A stretch of 64,000 bases of DNA, from assembly GCA_016716235.1 (NCBI GenBank), contig JADJWS010000005.1, forward strand, positions 62,001 to 126,000, given 5' to 3'. The position numbers and the translations under genes were made by a program. Shown piece by piece: positions 40,539-48,071 of this stretch; position 1 is the first letter of the stretch, and every line of letters starts with the position of its first letter. This stretch comes from Candidatus Defluviilinea gracilis. Its GTDB lineage: Bacteria > Chloroflexota > Anaerolineae > Anaerolineales > Villigracilaceae. Under the pieces are notes generated by a model. The model was not told where the DNA came from. It saw only the letters and a list, made by a program, of their open reading frames with translations, and did not search any database.

Positions 40539-41915
40539 CTACCCCGCCAACAACGAATCCACCGCCTCTGCCAACTCCCTCAAATTGCTGACCTTCAACA
40601 CATTGTTGCACATCGGCGCGTACTTGGGCATGTCGCTGTCACCGTGCCAGAGATATGGAGGTTCGGGATTCAGCCAAATCGTCCGCGCGGCGCGGCGGCT
40701 CATCGTGGAGAAAATGTCGAGGCGCGGATCATAATAATTATTGCGCCCGTCGCCGACGACGATGAGCGTTGTCTGCCCGTTGAGCGTGTCCATGTATTCG
40801 CTTTGAAAATCGTTGAGCGACCAGCCGAGGTCGGTGTTGTAACTTCCGCTGGGCATCCGCCACAAAACGGACGCGATCGCCTCGTCCGCGTTCGAGCCGC
40901 TGAAATCCTCCGAGATCGATTCGAGATGATCAATGAACGCGAACGCGTGAGTCTTGCGTACTTGTCCTTGCAGTGCAAAAAGAAAACTCAACATCAATTC
41001 TGAACAAAATCGCATCGAGGTGCTGATGTCGCAAATGACCACGATCTTCGGTTTGCGCACGCGGTCTTTGTGTTTGATCTCCATCGGCACGCCGTGATAT
41101 TTCAAATTCGCGCGGATGGTCGCCTTCGGGTCGAGTTGTCCGCTTTTGGCGCGCTTTTGCCGCAACGCGATCCGCGTTCGCAACATGGCGGCGAGTCGCT
41201 TCACTTCGTTTTGCAAAACTTTTTTATCGGCATCGCTCAGCGCGTGGAACGGACGGTTGATCAAATTGTCCACGCCTTCGCCGCACGGTCGCTCGCTCAT
41301 ATTCTCGGCAATGCGTTCGCCCGCGAATTGTTCGATCTGTTCTCGCATGCCCTGCAAATTTTCCTGAATCATATTTCGCATTTGCTCGACGCGGTCGCGG
41401 CTCATACCCATCTGCTGGAGTTGTTCCATCAACTCTTTCAACGCCTCGCGGACTTCGGGGAACGCCAGCGCGCGCATCATCCGTTGCGCCATCCAATTTT
41501 GATAACGGAGGTCGTCCATCTGATTCAGTCCGACCATCTGACCCAACGCTTCCAGCTCCGCACGGGATAGCTGGTCGCCGCTCATAAGCCTCTGCATCCG
41601 CTGACGGAGATTCTCCGTGTACTGCCGCAACGCGTCCGCCAGCATCTGCGCCTCTTCAGGCGTCATATCGTCGGACGGATTTCCGCCCATCATTGGCGGC
41701 GTCCCTGTCCCAAAGAACAATGGGAATAATTTATCGAAAACGGGAATGTCTTTCAGATCTTTGACCAGCGTGGCGCGCAGAGATAACCGAAACTCTTCGC
41801 GGTCTTGAATCCCCATGATATCCACCGCCGAAAACGCCTCGGCAGATTCGGCAAGTGATACGCGCACCCCGCTCGCGCGTAAGGCTGAGATGAGTTGAAG
41901 GATGCGAGATTCCAT
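40539..41915 (-). CDS. VWA-domain protein (CoxE-like)
   Basis: The 458-aa protein has a helical N-terminal region (residues 1-245) rich in Met, Gln and Arg and a C-terminal VWA domain with the MIDAS start VVICDISTSMRFCSE near residue 276. It belongs to the CoxE/YehL-type cytoplasmic VWA group that works with a MoxR ATPase to mature metal enzymes. The MoxR gene lies directly upstream on the same strand (gap 114 bp). The terminal 109 bp are duplicated at 39773-39881. Confidence 0.85.
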   Translation of the reverse strand: MESRILQLISALRASGVRVSLAESAEAFSAVDIMGIQDREEFRLSLRATLVKDLKDIPVFDKLFPLFFGTGTPPMMGGNPSDDMTPEEAQMLADALRQYTENLRQRMQRLMSGDQLSRAELEALGQMVGLNQMDDLRYQNWMAQRMMRALAFPEVREALKELMEQLQQMGMSRDRVEQMRNMIQENLQGMREQIEQFAGERIAENMSERPCGEGVDNLINRPFHALSDADKKVLQNEVKRLAAMLRTRIALRQKRAKSGQLDPKATIRANLKYHGVPMEIKHKDRVRKPKIVVICDISTSMRFCSELMLSFLFALQGQVRKTHAFAFIDHLESISEDFSGSNADEAIASVLWRMPSGSYNTDLGWSLNDFQSEYMDTLNGQTTLIVVGDGRNNYYDPRLDIFSTMSRRAARTIWLNPEPPYLWHGDSDMPKYAPMCNNVLKVSNLRELAEAVDSLLAG

Positions 41916-41931
41916 ATTCGACCTTTTTTGA

Positions 41932-42004
41932 ACCGCTAGGCACGCTAAGGCCGCAAAGATTTAAAAAGGTTTTCTTGGCGTGCTTCGCGCTCTTTGCGGT
42001 TAAT
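41932..42004. repeat. Intergenic inverted repeat, CGCTAAGGCCGCAAAG type
   Basis: AACCGCTAGGCACGCTAAGGC and GGCGTGCTTCGCGCTCTTTGCGGTT form an imperfect palindrome between the MoxR and VWA genes. A related sequence lies at 23030-23052 and at 46167-46250. Confidence 0.6.
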
Positions 42005-42029
42005 TTTCGTTGTTCTCCGCAGAGAAAAA

Positions 42030-42989
42030 CTAATTATTTGTAAATCTCCCGAGATCGTCAGCCCTCGGCTTAGGCGGCGGTGGCGGATTGATAAATTGCC
42101 GCTTCGCCTTTTGCAAATCGGCTTCGTGTTTCAACAAAACTGAGATCGTATCCTCGAGCGTGTCCTTATCCAAATTGGATGCGTTCAACGCGACGAGCGC
42201 GTTCGCCCAATCCAATGTCTCGCTGATGGACGGGGACTTGCGCATGTCTCCTTTGCGGAGGCGTTGCACAAACTCCACAGCCTGTTGCGCCAGTTTCGGA
42301 TTCAAATCTGGGACTTTGAGTCTCACGACTGCAAGTTCTTCCTGTAATGTCGGGTAATCAATGAACAGATACAAACAGCGCCGCTTCAACGCTTCGGAAA
42401 GTTCGCGCGTGTTGTTCGATGTGAGAATCACGAACGGACGATGCTTCGCGGTCAACGTTCCCAACTCTGGCACAGACACTTGAAAGTCGCTCAATACTTC
42501 GAGCAAGAAGGCTTCGAACTCCGCGTCGGCGCGGTCAATTTCGTCAATCAGCAACACAGATGGTTGTTCGCTCAAAATCGCTTTCAACAATGGACGCTGC
42601 AAGAGGAAGCGTTCAGAAAAGAAAACATCTTCTTCTTTGGCGAGTTTATCCGCGGCTTCGGATAGCGAGTCCGCTTTGCCGAGGGTGTCGTTCAACTTGT
42701 CGCGCAGGAGTTGCGTGTACAGCAATTGCTTCGAGTATTCCCATTCGTACAACGCTTTCGATTCGTCCAACCCTTCGTAACACTGCAAGCGGATCAATTC
42801 CCGTCCCGTCGCGCCTGCGATGGCTTTGGCGAGTTCCGTCTTGCCGACGCCTGCAGGTCCCTCGGTGAGGAGCGGCTTTCCTAACTTCTGCGCGAGGTAC
42901 ACAATCGTGGCGATCTCGCCAGAAGCGATATATTTTTGCTTGTTCAACTCAGACTTGACGGAGTTTGTCGATTCAAAAAGTTTAGTCAT
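42030..42989 (-). CDS. MoxR-family AAA+ ATPase
   Basis: The 319-aa protein has Walker A EGPAGVGKTELAKA at residues 43-56, Walker B SVLLIDEIDRAD near residue 140, a sensor I VILTSNNTRELSEALKRRC segment, and the MoxR-specific C-terminal lid (SISETLDWANAL). MoxR proteins act as chaperones that insert metals or activate protein complexes together with VWA partners, which matches the downstream gene. It overlaps by eight bases with a small upstream gene, so the three genes form one operon. Confidence 0.93.
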   Translation of the reverse strand: MTKLFESTNSVKSELNKQKYIASGEIATIVYLAQKLGKPLLTEGPAGVGKTELAKAIAGATGRELIRLQCYEGLDESKALYEWEYSKQLLYTQLLRDKLNDTLGKADSLSEAADKLAKEEDVFFSERFLLQRPLLKAILSEQPSVLLIDEIDRADAEFEAFLLEVLSDFQVSVPELGTLTAKHRPFVILTSNNTRELSEALKRRCLYLFIDYPTLQEELAVVRLKVPDLNPKLAQQAVEFVQRLRKGDMRKSPSISETLDWANALVALNASNLDKDTLEDTISVLLKHEADLQKAKRQFINPPPPPKPRADDLGRFTNN

Positions 42990-43296
42990 TCTTCTCCCAA
43001 AGCATCTTCAAAGGTTCGATTCGTTTCCACCCTTCGCCTTTGCTCACATATTGAACATTCAATTCAGTGAAATAGTCATCCAGAACTGCGGCACGTTCCT
43101 GTGCCAGCGGCGGGACACAATAATCTTCCTCCTCCCAAATTGCTATGCCTTCGGTTTGCCAGCGAGCGTTGTCGAGTCCCATTTGCAAGGCGTTACCAAA
43201 CGGGCGCATCGCGCGGATCTCGCCCGAGTCGAGCCATTTGCGCAGATCGTTCATCTTCGATTGAATCGGTTTGGCTGTGACCAAATAATATGCCAT
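42982..43296 (-). CDS. Small conserved protein preceding MoxR, unknown function
   Basis: A 104-aa soluble protein with YYLVTAKPIQSKMNDLRKWL at the start, the acidic WEEEDYCVPPLAQERAAVLD in the middle and YVSKGEGWKRIEP near the end. No membrane segment or named domain was recognised. It overlaps the MoxR start by eight bases, and a dispersed repeat lies just upstream. A metal-protein maturation role is only inferred from its position. An AAGGAAG ribosome binding site precedes its ATG. Confidence 0.7.
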   Translation of the reverse strand: MAYYLVTAKPIQSKMNDLRKWLDSGEIRAMRPFGNALQMGLDNARWQTEGIAIWEEEDYCVPPLAQERAAVLDDYFTELNVQYVSKGEGWKRIEPLKMLWEKND

Positions 43297-43316
43297 GTGG
43301 ACTTCCTTTTCATGTT

Positions 43317-43380
43317 ATGTCACCCTGAGCGCCAGCGAAGAGTCTCTACGTCGATGTCGTAGATTCTTCGCTCCGCTCCA
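43317..43380. repeat. Left part of a dispersed repeat split by IS110
   Basis: ATGTCACCCTGAGC and TTCTTCGCTCCGCTC form the left part of a unit of the 3165-3277 family. The right end resumes at 44625-44636 with TCAGAATGACAT, the normal end of such units. The IS110 element lies between. Confidence 0.65.
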
Positions 43381-44624
43381 TTAGACTTGAAGTAGTATTG
43401 GAGTTGCCAAACAAGGGCTGAACAAGTCTAGAGCCGCTCACGAGGCAAACGCCGAGTCAAACTCAAATTCTGAAGCAGACCCAGCCCTTGTTGTGAACTA
43501 TGCTTGATCAGTATTCAAGCCTGAAAGGCTAGTAATGGAGAATGCACGTTCACAAGTTGGCAAACCCAATACCCAAGTCCAAAAGAGGTTCAGAATGACA
43601 ACATTTGTATCCTTTGTAGGTGTCGATATTGCATCCGCTTCTTTCATGGCCAGTGTTGGAACACAGCCTTGGAAAGTCACGGTCAAACCAACGAAATTCG
43701 AGAATGACGAAAATGGTTTCGTCTCCTTTCTCGGCTGGTTGCAGGAACACAACCTGAAGACCGAAAGCACCGTGGTGTGTATGGAAGCGACAGGCGTCTA
43801 TAGTGAAGGCTTGGCATACTTCCTATATGCCAGTGGTTATTCGGTGGCGGTCGAACCGCCGTTGAACATCCAGCGCAAGTTTCCTGTGAACGCTTCCAAA
43901 ACCGATGAACTGGACTGCCAGTATATCGCCGAGTATGCCTGCCGCTATGCGGACAAACTCTCCTTGTGGAAACCGAGAGCCGAGATTTTGGAGCAAGTCA
44001 AGCTACTGTTGACCACGCGCCAGCACTTTTCGGTACAGTTGACGGGACATAAGAACGCCTTGCACGCGATCCACCGCAAGAAGGTCTCGTCTGAACTTGC
44101 CAAGCACTCTCACCAGAACATGATCGAGCAGATTACCAAGTCCATCAAAGAGATCGATAAGGAAATCCGTCGTTTGATTGAAAGCGATCCAACCTTCAAA
44201 CAGACCCTGCTCTTGCTCATGACGGTGCCTGGCATCGGGCTGCAACTCGCCGCTCACTTACTGATCCTCATGCAGGAAACACTCGATCCAAGAAGTTTGG
44301 CGGCTTTCATCGGCATCTGCCCGATCAAGCATGAAAGTGGCTCTTCCGTCTACTCGGCTCCAACTTCACGACACTTTGGACCTCCAAAGTTACGCAAACT
44401 CCTTTATCTGGCGGCCTGCTCCGTGCGTACGCACAAAAAGCAGTTTCAGCAATACTTTTACCGCAAAGTCGCGGATGGCAAGCACAAAAACTGGCCTCAA
44501 CAACATCCAAAACAAGATCCTCAAGATTGCTTGTGCTGTCGTCCGCTCGCAACAACCCTACCTTCCCAACTATGTTGCTGTCAATCCCCTGGTTTTTCAA
44601 AAAACCTTGACGGCTTCATAGTAT
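43381..44624 (+). mobile_element. IS110-family insertion sequence
   Basis: The element is about 1.24 kb and contains one IS110-type transposase. Terminal inverted repeats are not seen, which is normal for IS110. The ends are estimated from the point where the interrupted dispersed repeat resumes, so they are uncertain by roughly ten bases. Confidence 0.75.
43595..44621 (+). pseudogene. IS110-family transposase, frameshifted near its C terminus
   Basis: The N-terminal part reads FVGVDIASASFMASVG and CMEATGVYSEGLAYFLYASG, then TDELDCQYIAEYACRY, giving the Asp-Glu-Asp-Asp set of the RuvC-like DEDD domain. The C-terminal part has the transposase_20 segment LLLMTVPGIGLQLAAHLLIL and SSVYSAPTSRHFGPPKLRKL with its serine. 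At about 44490, near an AAAAA run, the frame shifts: the expected NKILKIACAVVRSQQPYL continues in another frame until the stop at about 44621. As assembled it is inactive, but a sequencing error is possible. The start is placed at 43595. Confidence 0.85.
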
Positions 44625-44636
44625 TCAGAATGACAT
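44625..44636. repeat. Right end of the dispersed repeat split by IS110
   Basis: TCAGAATGACAT matches the standard right border of the dispersed repeat family and has no complementary left arm nearby other than at 43317-43380. Confidence 0.6.
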
Positions 44637-44649
44637 GGCAACAGGTGGT

Positions 44650-45867
44650 TTACACTTTCAACCCAAGTTTTCGATATACTTCCAAATTTGCTTTCAATTC
44701 TTTTTCTGGTTTGAAATTGTTCATCACAAATTCTCTCGCGCTTTTACCGAGTGATTCGCGTTTCTCACGGTCGTCTAACAACGCAAGAATTTTTTCTGCC
44801 AGCGCGTCTGCGTCATTGACGTTGACAAGCATACCATTCTTTCCATCCTCCACAATATCTTTTGTCCCGCCAGCAGGCGTTGCGATCACGGCTCGTTCAC
44901 ACGCCATCCCTTCGAGAATTGCGTTCGGCATCCCATCGTGCAGAGACGGATGAACGAAGACGTCAATCAACGAATAATACGCGGGCAGGTCGTTGGGCGA
45001 GACGTAGCCTGTGACTACGATATTTGATTCGGGGATGGACGCCCGCATCTGTTCGAAGGTTTGGCTGTCTTCACCGTGGCGAATTTCTCCCACCGTCAGC
45101 AGGGTGCAGCGGCGTCTCGCGTTGACCTGCGCGTAGGCAGAGAGGAGAGTCTTCATCCCTTTTTTCTCGCGCAATTCACCGACGAAGCCGATTACAGGAT
45201 TCATGTCCCTCTGAGGGAGCGTTAGCGACCGAAGAGTCTTTTCGTTTGGACGTGGAGACCCTTCGCTATCGCTCAGGGTGACATGGCTGGAGAGTCCGAG
45301 AGACTCAACTAAGGCGAGATTCTTATCTATCGGCTTGAAATGATTCGCATCCACGCCGTTTGGAATCAAAATGATTTCTCTATCAAAAAATGCTCTGGCT
45401 TTGCGAATCGACTCTTGCGCGTTGGCAGTAACTACGTTCGCATGTTGCAACGCGAACATCGTGTGCGAGAATCTCGCAGGGTCGAATGCGGCGCGGTCTA
45501 CGTCGTTGCCGCGAATCGAGACGACGCTTGGGATGTTCAAGTATCGTCCAGCAAGAGTTGCGATGAATCCTGCTTGCGTGAGGAAGTAGGCGTGAAGCAC
45601 GTCGAAGGGTTCGCGGGCGTGTTCTTCGACGATGAGGTCGAACCAGTCAACGAGCGTATCGTCTGCGCGTTTGTGTGAGCCGAAGCGCGTGACGACGACT
45701 CCGCTTGAAGGGAGAGTCCGCTGTTCGGAGGGGGGCAGACTGCCCGTCGGAGAAAAGACGCGGACTTCATATCCAGCAGAAGCTAACAGGCGCGCGAGTC
45801 GCTCAGACGAGATTGCCAGTCCGCCGATGTCGGGTGTATACTTTTCAGTGAGGAGAGCAATTTTCAT
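44650..45867 (-). CDS. Glycosyltransferase family 4 protein with repeat-encoded insertion
   Basis: The 405-aa protein has the GT4 start KIALLTEKYTPDIGGLAISSERL and the C-terminal motifs VIGFVGELREKKGMKTLLSAYA and HDGMPNAILEGMACERAVIAT, which provides the EX7E catalytic pair. Residues about 195-222 (HVTLSDSEGSPRPNEKTLRS) are encoded by a dispersed repeat at 45203-45284 and interrupt the domain linker in frame. It should transfer a sugar to a glycan or lipid acceptor. The start at 45867 overlaps the start codon of the divergent gene within CATG; a GTG at 45876 is also possible. Confidence 0.85.
   Translation of the reverse strand: MKIALLTEKYTPDIGGLAISSERLARLLASAGYEVRVFSPTGSLPPSEQRTLPSSGVVVTRFGSHKRADDTLVDWFDLIVEEHAREPFDVLHAYFLTQAGFIATLAGRYLNIPSVVSIRGNDVDRAAFDPARFSHTMFALQHANVVTANAQESIRKARAFFDREIILIPNGVDANHFKPIDKNLALVESLGLSSHVTLSDSEGSPRPNEKTLRSLTLPQRDMNPVIGFVGELREKKGMKTLLSAYAQVNARRRCTLLTVGEIRHGEDSQTFEQMRASIPESNIVVTGYVSPNDLPAYYSLIDVFVHPSLHDGMPNAILEGMACERAVIATPAGGTKDIVEDGKNGMLVNVNDADALAEKILALLDDREKRESLGKSAREFVMNNFKPEKELKANLEVYRKLGLKV
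45203..45284. repeat. Dispersed repeat unit inside a coding region
   Basis: Bounded by ATGTCCCTCTGAGGG and CTCAGGGTGACAT, it encodes HVTLSDSEGSP and following residues in the glycosyltransferase on the minus strand. The same peptide style (VTLSASEGS) occurs in the 7570-9714 protein. Confidence 0.7.
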
Positions 45868-46159
45868 GGCAGACACATCCGCAGTGCAATGTGAAATGGT
45901 GATCGGTTATCTGGTGCCGCATCGTTGCGACAACCCGTCGTTGGGGAAGTGTATCAAATGCGGGCGCGGATTTTGCGATGAGCATACGAACAATACGCGC
46001 GAGGGACGAGTATGTTTGGCGTGTCAGCAGGGACTAGATATGCCCGTTGCGTTGCCGATTGCTGCCGCGACGTTCACCGCCGCCGACCTGCATACGTTCA
46101 ATCAAGCGAGCGCGTGGGATGATGATGACCGCGCGGATATGTTTTCTGATTTGAGTTAA
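45866..46159 (+). CDS. Small zinc-finger-like protein
   Basis: The 97-aa protein has CEMVIGYLVPHRCDNPSLGKC leading to IKCGRGFCDEHTNNTREGRVC and LACQQG. This is a C/H-rich array resembling a B-box or treble-clef zinc site (Cys, Cys, Cys, His, Cys, Cys). The rest is an Asp-rich acidic tail (AWDDDDRADMFSDLS). Function is unknown; protein binding is likely. Its ATG shares the palindrome CATG with the start of the divergent glycosyltransferase, and a GAGGAGAG ribosome binding site is present. Confidence 0.7.
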   Translation: MADTSAVQCEMVIGYLVPHRCDNPSLGKCIKCGRGFCDEHTNNTREGRVCLACQQGLDMPVALPIAAATFTAADLHTFNQASAWDDDDRADMFSDLS

Positions 46160-46166
46160 GTTTTTT

Positions 46167-46251
46167 ACCACGAAGGACACTAAGGCCACGAAGGAATAAA
46201 AGCCTTAACGCTTAAGAACTTTGTGCACTTCGTGTCCTTTGTGTTTAAAGA
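46167..46251. repeat. Intergenic CACGAAGGACAC-type inverted repeat
   Basis: ACCACGAAGGACACTAAGGCCACGAAGG and GTGCACTTCGTGTCCTTTGTG form an imperfect palindrome with an AT-rich loop. It separates two convergent genes. Similar single arms lie at 57934-57970. Confidence 0.65.
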
Positions 46252-46252
46252 A

Positions 46253-47317
46253 TTAATACGGACCAATCGTTTCCCAAATCTTTTTATTCTCCACAACAAA
46301 ATCATCGCAGCGTTGACAGGGCTTGAGCGCGGGCGGGTGCATGTTCAAGCGGATCTGTCGATACGCCGCGCCTTCCCATATTTCGGTGAAGGATTGTTTT
46401 CGCACATCGCCCAGCGGTTTGATTTGTTCGCGCGTCATGCAACACACATAGACGAGACCGTTGAAATCAATGAGACTGTGCGTCCACGGCGCGTAGCAGG
46501 GAAATTTATTGTAGTAGCCGAATGCGTATCGCCCAGCGCGTCCCAAGCGGACCTCGGAGTCGCCTCTCCCAAACGGGAACGCATCCTCGTCTGCGATATT
46601 GACTCCCAGTTCCTGGGCGCGTTGTTCGATGATCGGCGCGATCTCGGAGTTGTACAGCGCGATGTCTTTCTTCCGCATGGACAAATGCTCGCCGCAGTGA
46701 TCGTCAACAGGGATTAAGTTGATCCCGTCCGCGCCGAGTTCGTGCGCGAGATTGGGGAGCGTGGCGAGCGTTTGATAATTGGATCGCCCGACAACTGTGT
46801 TGATGCGGACGGTCAATTTCCCTTTGTGTGAATATTTGTTGAATAACGAGACCGCCTTCGTCGTCTGCTTGAACGAGCCTTCGACACCGCGAATCTTTTC
46901 GTGCATCTTGCGGAGCGGCGAGTCAATCGAAACGTTCACGCCGCGCAGACCCGCTTCGACGAGTCGCTTGGCTTTGACCTTATCAATCAGCGTGCCGTTC
47001 GTCGTGAGTGTGACGCGCATCCCGAGTTGAGTCGCGTGCTCCACCAAGTCAGGCAATTGCGGACGAAGCATCGGCTCGCCACCAGAGAAGTGGATTTTCT
47101 TGCAACCGAGTTCTGCAAGTTCGGAGATGATCTCGCGGAAGCGATTCATCGAGATGGGCGGCTCGCGCGTCTCGCGCCAGTGCTTGCACATCTCGCATTT
47201 GAGGTTGCATCCGTAGTTGACTTTGATCTTGACGTAAATAGGTTTGTACGCGCGCGCATGAAGGACGGCTTCGCGCACGTCATCTTTTTCTTCGGCAATT
47301 TTGGGGAGGTTGTACAT
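46253..47317 (-). CDS. Radical SAM / SPASM-domain protein
   Basis: The 354-aa protein has the [4Fe-4S] motif CNLKCEMC (Cys37, Cys41, Cys44), the GGEP sequence in KIHFSGGEPMLRP, and the SAM-binding LTTNGTLI. A C-terminal SPASM-like region contains FPCYAPW, VYVCCM and CQRCDDF cysteines for extra clusters. Such enzymes modify peptides or small molecules by radical chemistry. No precursor peptide or obvious partner is next to it, so the target is unknown. It is followed downstream by the intergenic repeat at 46167-46251. Confidence 0.9.
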   Translation of the reverse strand: MYNLPKIAEEKDDVREAVLHARAYKPIYVKIKVNYGCNLKCEMCKHWRETREPPISMNRFREIISELAELGCKKIHFSGGEPMLRPQLPDLVEHATQLGMRVTLTTNGTLIDKVKAKRLVEAGLRGVNVSIDSPLRKMHEKIRGVEGSFKQTTKAVSLFNKYSHKGKLTVRINTVVGRSNYQTLATLPNLAHELGADGINLIPVDDHCGEHLSMRKKDIALYNSEIAPIIEQRAQELGVNIADEDAFPFGRGDSEVRLGRAGRYAFGYYNKFPCYAPWTHSLIDFNGLVYVCCMTREQIKPLGDVRKQSFTEIWEGAAYRQIRLNMHPPALKPCQRCDDFVVENKKIWETIGPY

Positions 47318-47338
47318 TTAGAGCCCCGACCCCCACCC

Positions 47339-47374
47339 TGCCTCCCCCATTTCAAAGAACGGAAATGGGGGAGG
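47339..47374. repeat. Hairpin of CCTCCCCCATTTC type
   Basis: A 13-bp stem CCTCCCCCATTTC (47341-47353) and GAAATGGGGGAGG (47362-47374). A companion hairpin lies at 47429-47460 (CTTCCCCCAAATC/GATTTGGGGGAAG). They sit between the radical SAM and VOC genes. Confidence 0.65.
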
Positions 47375-47505
47375 GGTAAGCACATGTTCGGAGGTTTTTA
47401 TTGTTTGCATTAGCAATATCTGTTCCCCTTCCCCCAAATCCGATTTTGATTTGGGGGAAGGACGGGAAGGGGGTCAATTCCTCGATCAATTGTAACACTC
47501 GCACG

Positions 47506-47922
47506 TCACCGTCCAAACAACGGATGCGTCTTATTGACCTGCAACAAGTCCCACAAATTTCCATACAGATCCTCGAACATAGCGACCATCCCATACGGCT
47601 GCTCTTTCGGCTCGCGGACGAACTTGATTCCCTTCGATACCATCTCGTTGTAATCGCGCCAGAAATCGTCGGTGTTGAGGAAGAGAAATACCCTGCCGCC
47701 TGCTTGATTCCCGATAAAGGATTCCTGCTCTGGCGTGGACGCTTTCGCAAGGAGAATGGTTGTCCCTGTTGAGTTGGGCGGAGCGACCACCACCCAGCGT
47801 TTGTCCTGCTCGGGCTGGTAGGTATCTTCGACGAGCGTGAAGTGAAGTTTCTCAGTGTAAAACGCAATGGCTTCGTCGTAGTCACGGACAACGAGGGCGA
47901 TGTGGAGAATGGATTGGTTCAA
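47506..47922 (-). CDS. VOC-family (glyoxalase-like) protein
   Basis: The 138-aa protein has the typical first module SILHIALVVRDYDEAIAFYT followed by EDTYQPEQDKRWVVVAPP and the second module FLNTDDFWRDYNEMVSKGIKF with DLYGNLWDLLQV. Metal ligands (HIA start, Glu-type end) are only partly visible. The reaction is unknown. No ATG is present; a TTG at 47922 is the best start, and a TTG further out at 47952 overlaps the cassette junction. The attC-like site at 47941-48071 lies directly upstream, so this gene borders the putative integron cluster and may have lost its original leader. Confidence 0.75.
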   Translation of the reverse strand: MNQSILHIALVVRDYDEAIAFYTEKLHFTLVEDTYQPEQDKRWVVVAPPNSTGTTILLAKASTPEQESFIGNQAGGRVFLFLNTDDFWRDYNEMVSKGIKFVREPKEQPYGMVAMFEDLYGNLWDLLQVNKTHPLFGR

Positions 47923-47940
47923 TTGTATTTCTTTGAAAAA

Positions 47941-48071
47941 GTTTAACGGCAAGCGTTACTGGCAAGTGCGGGAATTGGCAGATAAAAGCCAAAAATAGAA
48001 AATACCGAAGGCGCTGAATCTCTTCAAGTGAGGGCAAAGCCCGCACTTGCCCGGTGCGCGCAATGTTGGGA
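47941..48071 (-). other. attC-like recombination site 1 (131 bp)
   Basis: Read on the minus strand, the outer boxes are TCCCAAC (48071-48065) and GTTAAAC (47947-47941), the latter an exact GTTRRRY core. A five-base spacer and a second inverted pair follow each box (GCGCACC / GTAACGC), and the centre has a perfect 12-bp stem (GGCAAGTGCGGG at 47961-47972 with its complement at 48040-48051). This is the R-L-L-R architecture of integron attC sites. It lies 3' of the gene at 48093. Confidence 0.72.
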
